From the NCBI GenBank assembly GCA_021325695.1, contig JAJTCR010000095.1:1-6037 (forward strand): DNA of 6,037 bases. Direction: 5' to 3'. The stretch comes from Steroidobacteraceae bacterium. GTDB taxonomy: Bacteria; Pseudomonadota; Gammaproteobacteria; Steroidobacterales; Steroidobacteraceae. The translations under genes were made by a program, and so were the position numbers. The notes under the pieces are model-generated. The model was not told the DNA's origin. It searched no databases and saw only the letters and a list, made by a program, of their open reading frames with translations. Below, piece by piece: positions 1-6,037 of this stretch. Positions within the stretch are counted from its first letter, which is position 1, and the number at the start of each line of letters is the position of its first letter.

Positions 1-182
1 AACTCGCCGAGCAATCGGTCGAGGCAGCGCTGCTGGCGTGGCGTTCGAACCGCACGATGATCGACGACGTGGTGATGGCACGCCGCGTCGCGACCGAAAC
101 CCGCGTGAAGCACCTGCGCCTGGCCGCCGATCGCGCACTGGCGCAGCACGAAATCGACTACCTCGCAGGTGAAGCACGATGA
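1..182 (+). CDS. TolC/CusC-like outer-membrane efflux protein, C-terminal end only
   Basis: This is the 3' end of a gene that begins before the window; the first complete codon is at position 3 and the TGA stop is at 180-182. The 59 visible residues form an Ala/Leu/Arg-rich amphipathic helix ending in HEIDYLAGEAR. This fits the last periplasmic helix of TolC-family outer-membrane factors, which often end in a 'YLAG' type motif. Such proteins form the trimeric outer-membrane channel of tripartite efflux pumps. Its stop overlaps the ATG of the adaptor gene in an ATGA, so the two are probably translationally coupled. Being directly upstream of a cusBA-like pair, it is probably the CusC/CzcC-type partner of that pump. 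The family call rests on a short tail plus context, so the exact subfamily is unproven. Confidence 0.8.
   Translation, partial: LAEQSVEAALLAWRSNRTMIDDVVMARRVATETRVKHLRLAADRALAQHEIDYLAGEAR
167..172 (+). promoter_or_regulatory. Ribosome binding site of the adaptor gene
   Basis: AGGTGA lies 6 nt upstream of the ATG at 179, inside the last codons of the preceding gene. It supports this start, and with the ATGA overlap it suggests translational coupling. Confidence 0.65.
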
Positions 183-1483
183 ACGTCACTCCGGGCCGGC
201 TCGCCGGCATGCTGCTCCTGTCCGTCGTGCTCGGTGCCTGCTCGCGCGAGCAACCGAGCGAATCCGTGCGCGGCGCCGCCGACGACACGGCGGCGGAGCA
301 CGCGCTCAAGCACACCGACCCGAAATACCGCTGTCCGATGCACCCGCAGATCGTGCGCGACGAGCCCGGCAACTGTCCGATCTGCGGCATGGAACTCGTG
401 GAATTCCAGCCGGACCCCGCGGAGGAAGACCCGGCCGCGACGGTCGGGGCCGGCAAGGAAATCCGGATCTCGGCGGCCGTCATCAACAATCTCGGCGTGC
501 GCACTGAGCCCGTCGTGCGTGGCAGCCTCGCGCGGTCCGGCCAGGTGGTCGGCTACGTCGAGTTCGACGAGCGCGGCGTGCGGCAGATCCGCCCGCGCGC
601 CGAGGGCTGGGTCGAGCGCCTGTCGGTGCGCGCGATGGGGGAGACCGTCCAGAAGGGCGAGCTGCTGTTCACGTTGTATTCGCCGATGCTCGAGAGCGCG
701 CAGCAGGAGTACCTCGACGCGCTCGAGATCGGCAACCAGGACCTGATCGACGCCTCGCGCGAGCGCCTGCGTGCGCTCGGGCTCGATCCGGGCACGGCGT
801 CGCGTCTTGCGAAGTCGGGACGTGCCGTCGGCCGCGTGGCGTTCCACGCGCCGATCGCGGGTGTCGTGACCGAACTCGAGGCCCGGGAGGGGTCGATGCT
901 GAGCCCGGACATGATCGCGATGACGATCACCGGCATCGGCAGCCTGTGGGTCGTCGCCGAGGTGCCCGAAGCGCAGGCCGGCTGGCTCGAGCGCGGGACC
1001 CACGCGACGGTGCGCTTCCCCTCCCGGCCCGGCGAGACCGTGCACGGCACGGTCGAGTACGTCTACCCCGAACTGAACATGGAGACGCGCACGCTGCGCG
1101 CGCGGATCACGCTCGCCGAGCCTCCGGCCGGCGTGAAGCCGAACATGCTGGCCAACGTCGAACTCGTGGGCGCGGACGGCGCGGAGGCGCTCAACATCCC
1201 GCGCAGCGCCCTGATCCGCGGCGGCGCCCACGACCGTGTCGTGGTGGCACTCGGCGAGGGCCGCTTCACCTCGCGCAAGGTCGTGCCGGGTCCGGAAAGC
1301 GGTGATCGCGTGACCATCCTCGACGGCCTGCGGGAAGGCGAGCGGGTCGTGACCGCGGCACAGTTCCTGCTCGACTCCGAAGCGAACCTCGACGCGGGGC
1401 TCGAACGTCTCGAGAGCGGCGAGACGGGGCCCGGCGGGTCAGCGAGCCAGCCGGACCCGCACGCAGGCCATCGAGGCCAGTGA
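179..1483 (+). CDS. cusB: CusB-like RND efflux periplasmic adaptor lipoprotein with heavy-metal-binding domain
   Basis: A complete 434-residue membrane-fusion (adaptor) protein that should link the inner-membrane pump to the outer-membrane channel and deliver metal to the pump. Residues 7-21 form a short lipoprotein signal with lipobox LGAC, so Cys21 is the likely lipidated residue. Residues 50-74 form a heavy-metal-binding module (YRCPMHP ... CPICGMELV) with Cys52, Met54, His55, Cys66, Cys69 and Met71 as candidate ligands. The adaptor body follows: first barrel/lipoyl half at about 95-168, a short alpha-hairpin at about 170-212, second lipoyl half at about 217-250 (FHAPIAGVVTE), a beta-barrel with TRTLRARI at 303-310, and a membrane-proximal domain ending in LLDSEAN at 397-403. 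That last motif closely resembles the end of E. coli CusB as I recall it. The tail contains His428 and His431. Length is slightly above E. coli CusB because of the N-terminal module. The start has a good RBS and the gene ends 1 nt before the pump gene. Metal specificity (Cu/Ag) is inferred mainly from the pump. Confidence 0.93.
   Translation: MNVTPGRLAGMLLLSVVLGACSREQPSESVRGAADDTAAEHALKHTDPKYRCPMHPQIVRDEPGNCPICGMELVEFQPDPAEEDPAATVGAGKEIRISAAVINNLGVRTEPVVRGSLARSGQVVGYVEFDERGVRQIRPRAEGWVERLSVRAMGETVQKGELLFTLYSPMLESAQQEYLDALEIGNQDLIDASRERLRALGLDPGTASRLAKSGRAVGRVAFHAPIAGVVTELEAREGSMLSPDMIAMTITGIGSLWVVAEVPEAQAGWLERGTHATVRFPSRPGETVHGTVEYVYPELNMETRTLRARITLAEPPAGVKPNMLANVELVGADGAEALNIPRSALIRGGAHDRVVVALGEGRFTSRKVVPGPESGDRVTILDGLREGERVVTAAQFLLDSEANLDAGLERLESGETGPGGSASQPDPHAGHRGQ
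1473..1476 (+). promoter_or_regulatory. Ribosome binding site of the pump gene
   Basis: GAGG lies 8 nt upstream of the ATG at 1485, within the final codons of the adaptor gene. It fixes the pump start, which aligns with the N-terminus of E. coli CusA without extension. Confidence 0.6.
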
Positions 1484-1484
1484 C

Positions 1485-4400
1485 ATGATCAATGCGATCA
1501 TTCGGGGTTCGCTCGCGAACCGTCCGCTGGTCCTGCTGCTCACGATCATGCTCTGCGCGGTCGGCGCCTGGTCGGTGCTGCGAACCCCCGTCGATGCGCT
1601 GCCGGACCTCTCCGACGTGCAGGTCATCGTGCGCACGCCTTACCCGGGCCAGGCGCCGAGGCTCGTCGAGGACCAGGTCACGTACCCGCTGACGACGGCG
1701 CTGCTGTCGGTGCCCGGCGCCACGACCGTGCGCGGCTATTCGTTCTACGGCGACTCGTTCGTCAACGTGCTGTTCGAGGACGGCACCGACCCGTACTGGG
1801 CGCGCTCGCGCGTGCTCGAGTACCTGAGCCAGGCGGCCGCACGACTGCCCGAGGGCGTGCGGCCCGCGCTCGGCCCCGACGCGACCGGGGTCGGCTGGAT
1901 CTACCAGTACGCGCTCGTGGACCGCACGGGCCGGCACGACCTCGCGCAGCTGCGCTCGCTCCAGGACTGGTTCCTGAAGTTCGAACTGCAGGCGCTCGAC
2001 GGCGTGGCCGAGGTCGCCACGATCGGTGGCATGGTCAAGCAGTACCAGGTCGTGGTCGATCCGCTGCGGCTGCGGGGTTACGGCATCCCGCTGATGATGG
2101 TCGAGGAGGCCATCCGCAACGGCAACCAGGAAGTCGGCGGCTCGGTCATCGAGATGGCCGAGGCCGAGTACATGGTGCGCGCAACCGGGTACGTGAAGAG
2201 CATCGGCGACCTCGAGCGGATCCCCGTGATGACCACCGAAGCCGGCACACCGGTGCTCGTGCGCGACCTCGCGGAAGTGCGCCTCGGCCCCGAAATGCGC
2301 CGGGGAATCGGCGAGCTCGACGGCGAGGGTGAGGCCGTCGGCGGCGTCATCGTGATGCGCAACGGCGACAATGCGCGCGACACGATCGTGCGGGTCAAGC
2401 AGAAGCTCGACGAACTGCGGGCGGGCCTGCCGCAGGGCGTCGAGATCGTCGAGACCTATGACCGCGCCGCGCTGATCAAGCGCGCGGTCGACAACCTGAA
2501 GCGGAAGCTGCTCGACGAGTTCGTCGTCGTGGCGCTGGTCTGTTTCGTGTTCCTGTTCCACCTGCGTTCGGGCCTGATCGTCGTGATCGTCACCCCGATC
2601 GCGGTCGCCTCGGCGTTCATCGTCATGAACGCACAGGGCATCAACGCCAACGTCATGTCGCTCGGCGGCATCGCCATCGCGATCGGCACGCTCGTCGACG
2701 CGGCGATCGTGATGATCGAAAACGTGCACAAGAAACTGGAGCACGAGCCGGACGAGTCGCGGCGCATGCAAGCCATCTACGACGGCTGCCGCGAGGTCGG
2801 GCCGTCGCTGTTCTTCTCGCTGATGATCGTCGCGCTCTCGTTCCTGCCGGTGTTCACGCTCGAGGCGCAGGAGGGCCGGATGTTTGCGCCGCTCGCGTAC
2901 ACGAAGACGTACGCGATGGTCGCGGCGTCACTGCTGTCGATCACGCTGGTGCCGGTGCTGATCTGGTACCTCGTGCGCGGGCGGATCCGTCCCGAACAGG
3001 CCAATCCCGTCAACCGCGCCGCGGCGGCGGCATACCGGCCGGCCCTGATGCTGGCGCTTGCTCGGCCGTGGCTGGTGGTCGCGCTCACCACGCTCCTGAT
3101 GTTCGCGACGCTCTGGCCCGCCTCGCAACTCGGCACGGAGTTCATGCCCGAGCTCGACGAAGGCGACCTGCTGTACATGCCCACCACACTTCCGGGGCTT
3201 TCGACGGACGCGGCCCGTGCGCTGCTGCAGCAGACCGACCGCCTGATCAAGACCGTGCCCGAGGTCGAGCGCGTCTTCGGCAAGGCAGGGCGCGCGGAGA
3301 GCGCCACCGACCCGGCACCGATCGAGATGTTCGAGACCACGATCAAGCTGAAGCCGCGCGACCAGTGGCGACCCGGCATGACCCCCGAGAAGCTCAAAGC
3401 GGAACTCGACGCGCTCGTGAAGTTCCCGGGCATGTCGAACGCGTGGGCCTACCCGATCAAGACCCGCATCGACATGCTCGCCACCGGCATCCGCACGCCG
3501 GTCGGCATCAAGATCATGGGGCCCGACCTGCAGACCATCCAGGACCTCGGCCAGAAGATCGAGGCGATCGTGCGACAGGTGCCCGGCACGACCTCGGTGT
3601 ACGCCGAACGCACGGCCACCGGCCGCTACGTCGACATCGACATCGACCGCGTCGCCGCTGCGCGCTACGGGCTCAACATCAAGGACGTCCAGGACATCGT
3701 CGGCAGCGCCGTGGGCGGGATGACGGTGAGCTACACCGTGGAAGGCCTCGAGCGGTACCCGATCAACCTGCGGTACCCGCAGGATTTTCGCGACTCGCTC
3801 GAAAAATTGCGGCAGCTGCCGATCGTCGCGCCGACCGGTGCCAACGTGACGTTGCAGGACGTGGCCAGGGTCGACATCGCCGACGGGCCGGGCATGATCC
3901 GCAGCGAGAATGCGCGGCCGTCGGGCTGGGTGTTCGTCGACCTGCAGGGGCGCGACCTCGGCGGATTCGTTGCGGAGGCGAAGTCGCGGATCGCCGCGCA
4001 ACTGGAACTGCCGGCGGCCTACAGCCTGAACTGGTCCGGCCAGTACGAGTACCTCGAGCGCGCACTCGAGCGGCTCAAGATCGTCGTGCCCGCGACGCTC
4101 GCGATCATCGTCCTGTTGCTGTACCTCAATTTTCGCAACGGCCGCGACGTCGCGCTGATCCTGTTCGCGCTGCCCTTCGCGCTGGTGGGCGGCATCTGGC
4201 TGCTCTACGTGCTCGATTACGATCTCTCGATCGCCGCGGCCGTGGGCTTCATCGCGCTCGCCGGCGTCGCGGCGGAGACCGGCGTGGTGATGGTCATGTA
4301 CCTCGAGCACGCCTGGGCCGAGCGGCGCGCGCACGCCGCGGCCGAATCGCGCCTGCCGACGCGGCAGGAATTGCGCGAGGCGATCATCGAGGGTGCGCTG

Positions 4401-4616
4401 CTGCGGCTGCGCCCGAAGCTCATGACCGTGATCACGATCATCGTCGGACTGCTGCCGATCATGTGGGGTGAGGGCACGGGCTCCGGCGTGATGCGGCGCA
4501 TCGCGGCACCAATGGTCGGCGGCATGGTGTCGGCAACGATCCTGACGCTCGTGATCATCCCGTCCCTGTACCTGATCATGAACGGCTGGAGATTGCGTGG
4601 CCGGGAGGGAGCCTGA
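1485..4616 (+). CDS. cusA: CusA-type heavy-metal efflux RND transporter, Cu(I)/Ag(I) class
   Basis: A complete 1043-residue inner-membrane RND pump (E. coli CusA has 1047), a proton-driven exporter of monovalent copper or silver acting as a trimer. The RND layout is visible: TM1 at about 12-32, a large periplasmic loop, TM2-TM6 at about 345-497, TM7 at about 529-546, a second loop, and TM8-TM12 at about 866-1033. The TM4 signature VDAAIVMIENVHK at 404-416 is typical of Cu/Ag pumps rather than the DFG/VDGAVV form of Zn/Co/Cd CzcA pumps. By alignment to E. coli CusA from memory, the three-methionine site (Met573/623/672) is kept as Met565, Met615 and Met664. The proton-relay residues are kept as Asp405, Glu931 and Lys978. 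Of the secondary methionines, Met271, Met391, Met410, Met478 and Met1003 are present, while the positions of E. coli Met403, Met501 and Met755 are Leu403, Ile493 and Thr747. It starts 1 nt after the adaptor stop, so the two are co-translated. Confidence 0.96.
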   Translation: MINAIIRGSLANRPLVLLLTIMLCAVGAWSVLRTPVDALPDLSDVQVIVRTPYPGQAPRLVEDQVTYPLTTALLSVPGATTVRGYSFYGDSFVNVLFEDGTDPYWARSRVLEYLSQAAARLPEGVRPALGPDATGVGWIYQYALVDRTGRHDLAQLRSLQDWFLKFELQALDGVAEVATIGGMVKQYQVVVDPLRLRGYGIPLMMVEEAIRNGNQEVGGSVIEMAEAEYMVRATGYVKSIGDLERIPVMTTEAGTPVLVRDLAEVRLGPEMRRGIGELDGEGEAVGGVIVMRNGDNARDTIVRVKQKLDELRAGLPQGVEIVETYDRAALIKRAVDNLKRKLLDEFVVVALVCFVFLFHLRSGLIVVIVTPIAVASAFIVMNAQGINANVMSLGGIAIAIGTLVDAAIVMIENVHKKLEHEPDESRRMQAIYDGCREVGPSLFFSLMIVALSFLPVFTLEAQEGRMFAPLAYTKTYAMVAASLLSITLVPVLIWYLVRGRIRPEQANPVNRAAAAAYRPALMLALARPWLVVALTTLLMFATLWPASQLGTEFMPELDEGDLLYMPTTLPGLSTDAARALLQQTDRLIKTVPEVERVFGKAGRAESATDPAPIEMFETTIKLKPRDQWRPGMTPEKLKAELDALVKFPGMSNAWAYPIKTRIDMLATGIRTPVGIKIMGPDLQTIQDLGQKIEAIVRQVPGTTSVYAERTATGRYVDIDIDRVAAARYGLNIKDVQDIVGSAVGGMTVSYTVEGLERYPINLRYPQDFRDSLEKLRQLPIVAPTGANVTLQDVARVDIADGPGMIRSENARPSGWVFVDLQGRDLGGFVAEAKSRIAAQLELPAAYSLNWSGQYEYLERALERLKIVVPATLAIIVLLLYLNFRNGRDVALILFALPFALVGGIWLLYVLDYDLSIAAAVGFIALAGVAAETGVVMVMYLEHAWAERRAHAAAESRLPTRQELREAIIEGALLRLRPKLMTVITIIVGLLPIMWGEGTGSGVMRRIAAPMVGGMVSATILTLVIIPSLYLIMNGWRLRGREGA

Positions 4617-4630
4617 TCCAACGAAGCACT

Positions 4631-4667
4631 CAGGTTCTTTCAGATCATTTCATGACTTTGGAACCTG
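4631..4667 (+). repeat. Spaced inverted repeat in the gap after cusA
   Basis: Perfect 7-bp arms CAGGTTC (4631-4637) and GAACCTG (4661-4667) are separated by 23 nt, with a smaller inverted repeat inside (TCAT at 4645-4648, ATGA at 4652-4655). The centre-to-centre distance is 30 bp, close to three helical turns. The stretch is more A/T-rich than its surroundings. It could be an operator for a regulator of the downstream gene or a weak RNA hairpin at the end of the cus transcript. No T-tract follows the right arm, so it is not a standard intrinsic terminator. A 7-bp repeat can arise by chance in this much sequence. Confidence 0.4.
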
Positions 4668-4680
4668 GTCGGCGCAAATT
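4652..4680 (+). promoter_or_regulatory. Weak sigma70-like promoter candidate for the delta-60 gene
   Basis: ATGACT at 4652-4657 matches the -35 consensus at 4 of 6 positions. CAAATT at 4675-4680 matches the -10 consensus at 3 of 6, with a 17-nt spacer. A start near 4687 would give a leader of about 50 nt before the ATG at 4740. The right arm of the inverted repeat (4661-4667) falls between the two boxes, where a repressor could act. The matches are weak, and the call rests largely on the A/T-rich context and the need for a promoter after cusA. Confidence 0.25.
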
Positions 4681-4726
4681 ACCGTCCAGGCGGGCCCAGA
4701 CCCGCGTCGAACAACGTCGCCTGCGC

Positions 4727-4732
4727 AGGGAG
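4727..4732 (+). promoter_or_regulatory. Ribosome binding site that sets the delta-60 gene start
   Basis: AGGGAG ends 7 nt before the ATG at 4740, a near-ideal spacing. The next in-frame ATG (4749) is 16 nt from the site, so 4740 is preferred. Confidence 0.65.
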
Positions 4733-4739
4733 CACGGTC

Positions 4740-6037
4740 ATGACAGACATGGTTACGGGGGTGAAGCCACCCTTGGTGCGATTGGTGGGACTCGCACCGC
4801 GAAACCCGGTCAACGAAGGGTGCGCGATCGAGGGGTGGCCGCGCAGCAGTGTGTTGGCGGCCTCGGTTGCGGCGATCGCAGCCGCTGGACTCGCCGGGGA
4901 TGAAGCGCGCGGAGCGGCCGGGGACCTCGACCCCACGTTCGGCGACGTCGGCCGACTGTCGGGTCTCGGCGCATACACGCTTTGGTCGGCGGAGGTCGGC
5001 GATGACGACTCCGTCCTGTTTGGCGGCGGTGACTATTACTGCGGCTACTACGTCTGCGACTTCTTCGACACCGTCGGTCGGCTGGAGCCCGACGGGACGC
5101 CCGATGCCTCGTTCCTGGACCCGGTGCTCGGCAGCACGATGTTCTACGACACGGCCCGACAGTCGGACGGCAAGATCGTGGCCGTCGGACGTTCCAGGCT
5201 CGAAGGCAGCCAGCGATTCACGGTCGTCCGGTTGCTGCCGAACGGGTCGCTCGACCCGAGCTTCGCGACCGGCGGCCAGTTCACCTTTCCGGGCAGCTCA
5301 GCGGCGAGTGAGTCGGGTACATCGATCCTGGTGGAGCCCGACGACCGCATCGTGGTGGCCGGACGCCGCGGCATGGGTATCGTGGTCGCGCGCCTGGAGC
5401 CGGATGGTGCGCTCGATGACTCCTTCGGCACCGGCGGGGTCTTCTTGCAGGGTCTCGGTGCACCTTCGCATCCCAGCATCGAACGCACCGCGACCGGCGC
5501 CTATCGCGTCATGGCCAACGCGTCCCCGACGCTCGAAGCCGGACCGCGGCCAACCTGCACCATGCTGGGCCTGACCGAGTCAGGGCTGACCGATAGTGCA
5601 TTCGGCGGCGACGGCATCGAATTCGTCTTCGGTACCGCCTCGGCGACCTGCGACGCGCTCGCGTTGCAGGACGACGGCAAGCTGCTCGTCGGCGGCTCGG
5701 CCGGTCGTCTCATGCGCTTGTTGCCCGACGGCCTGCCCGACCCGACGTTCCGCACCGACGACGTGGCCGAAGTCCTCGATTCGATCTCCGCGCTGGCGGT
5801 CGGCCCGTCCGGCAAGATCTTCGTCGCCGGGCACGACCGTGAAGGTCTGGCCGGGCCGACGATCGTGCGGTTGCTGGCCGATGGCACCCTCGATCCTGCC
5901 TTTGGCGCCGACGGGTCCACACGTTTCAATCTCCGCAGTTATCGACCGGTCGACCCGGTGGTCCACGACTTGAGCGTCGGGTCGAACGATGCATTGGTGC
6001 TCGCGGGTGGCGTGGGGCCTTACAGCGGCGGCTTTCT
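4740..6037 (+). CDS. Delta-60 repeat protein, probably exported, 3' end missing
   Basis: An open frame of 432 codons with no stop continues past the right edge. I read every codon from the ATG at 4740 to 6035. Residues 1-35 are a rather long N-terminal stretch. A hydrophobic Ala-rich segment at about 36-52 follows, probably a signal peptide core, with possible cleavage between about 52 and 61. From residue 62 the protein is built of delta-60 repeats (DUF5122-like), recognisable by turns of the form RLxPDGxLDPxFGxxG at about 62, 114, 164, 218, 278, 326 and 377. Most are followed by a strand such as DGKIVAVG (143-150), DRIVVAG (202-208), DGKLLVGG (312-319) and SGKIFVAG (357-364). Such repeats resemble beta-propeller blades and occur in secreted or surface proteins; no enzymatic role is known to me. 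Cys101 and Cys106 in the first blade could form a disulfide. It follows cusA after a 123-nt gap with its own RBS, so it is probably a separate unit unrelated to metal efflux. Later domains, such as a sorting tail, cannot be seen. Confidence 0.88.
   Translation, partial: MTDMVTGVKPPLVRLVGLAPRNPVNEGCAIEGWPRSSVLAASVAAIAAAGLAGDEARGAAGDLDPTFGDVGRLSGLGAYTLWSAEVGDDDSVLFGGGDYYCGYYVCDFFDTVGRLEPDGTPDASFLDPVLGSTMFYDTARQSDGKIVAVGRSRLEGSQRFTVVRLLPNGSLDPSFATGGQFTFPGSSAASESGTSILVEPDDRIVVAGRRGMGIVVARLEPDGALDDSFGTGGVFLQGLGAPSHPSIERTATGAYRVMANASPTLEAGPRPTCTMLGLTESGLTDSAFGGDGIEFVFGTASATCDALALQDDGKLLVGGSAGRLMRLLPDGLPDPTFRTDDVAEVLDSISALAVGPSGKIFVAGHDREGLAGPTIVRLLADGTLDPAFGADGSTRFNLRSYRPVDPVVHDLSVGSNDALVLAGGVGPYSGGF
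4923..5915 (+). repeat. Seven tandem delta-60 protein repeats
   Basis: Within the repeat protein, the conserved Asp of the LDPxFG-type turn falls at residue 64 and then at the equivalent position near 122, 172, 226, 284, 334 and 385. The spacings are 58, 50, 54, 58, 50 and 51 residues. The repeats have diverged in DNA sequence and are seen only at protein level. Copy five (GLTESGLTDSAFGGDG, 277-292) is the most degenerate and lacks the usual DGK strand before it. Further copies probably lie past the window, since the strand ALVLAGG at the very end fits the start of the next unit. Confidence 0.85.

Noticed and set aside
158..1231. A 357-residue open frame on the minus strand opposite cusB
   Set aside because: Composition-driven shadow of the adaptor gene; no plausible domain.
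1266..2771. A 501-residue open frame on the minus strand opposite the adaptor end and the pump
   Set aside because: It is rich in Arg, Asp and His in the way antisense frames of high-GC genes are, shows no recognisable domain, and lies fully opposite well-supported cus genes.
2928..4334. A 468-residue open frame on the minus strand opposite cusA
   Set aside because: Same antisense artefact: low-complexity Arg/Asp/His composition and no motif, while the + strand frame has clear RND homology throughout.
3068..4471. A 467-residue open frame on the + strand inside cusA in another frame
   Set aside because: Arg/Ala/His-rich out-of-frame product; the cusA frame explains this DNA, including conserved catalytic residues.
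4631..4667. Intrinsic terminator for the cus operon
   Set aside because: The hairpin has a 23-nt spacer between its arms and no run of T follows, so it does not meet the usual form. No better terminator was found in 4617-4739.
4690..4705. Short hairpin GCGGG/CCCGC in the leader of the delta-60 gene
   Set aside because: A 5-bp stem with a 6-nt loop is expected by chance in DNA this G/C-rich, and it has no sign of a riboswitch or attenuator.
4652..4903. An 83-residue + strand frame starting in the gap after cusA
   Set aside because: Basic, low-complexity product with no good RBS, overlapping the supported start of the repeat protein in another frame.
4849..5574. A 241-residue + strand open frame inside the delta-60 gene
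   Set aside because: Ser/Arg/Pro-rich shadow frame. The frame from 4740 carries the regular repeat motifs and a proper RBS.

Overview
The window looks like chromosomal DNA from a high-GC Gram-negative bacterium, most likely a proteobacterium. The grounds are strong G/C preference at third codon positions, a lipoprotein periplasmic adaptor, an inner-membrane RND pump and the end of a TolC-like outer-membrane channel. A gamma- or betaproteobacterium is an inference; nothing in the sequence fixes the genus.

Layout, all genes on the + strand. (1) Positions 1-182 are the last 59 codons of a TolC/CusC-type outer-membrane factor. (2) Positions 179-1483 encode a CusB-like periplasmic adaptor with a lipobox and a Cys/Met/His heavy-metal-binding module. 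(3) Positions 1485-4616 encode a complete CusA-type heavy-metal RND pump. (4) Positions 4617-4739 are a short intergenic stretch holding a spaced inverted repeat, a weak promoter candidate and a good ribosome binding site. (5) Positions 4740-6037 are the start of an exported delta-60 repeat protein that runs off the right edge with no stop.

The first three genes form one tightly coupled cus-type operon in the order outer-membrane factor, adaptor, pump: the first junction is an ATGA overlap and the second has a 1-nt gap. The encoded proteins should assemble into a tripartite complex that exports monovalent copper and/or silver from the periplasm or cytoplasm across the outer membrane. The pump keeps the three-methionine metal site and the proton-relay acidic and lysine residues of E. 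coli CusA. Several of the secondary methionines proposed as a relay in E. coli CusA are replaced. No CusF-type chaperone gene is visible; the adaptor's own metal-binding module may take that role.

The delta-60 gene is a separate unit behind its own leader. Seven repeat turns of about 50-58 residues are visible, consistent with a beta-propeller-like secreted or surface protein of unknown function. I see no tRNA, rRNA, CRISPR array, insertion sequence or phage gene. I found no convincing undescribed system; the most unusual points are the altered methionine relay, the metal-binding adaptor and the uncharacterised repeat protein.
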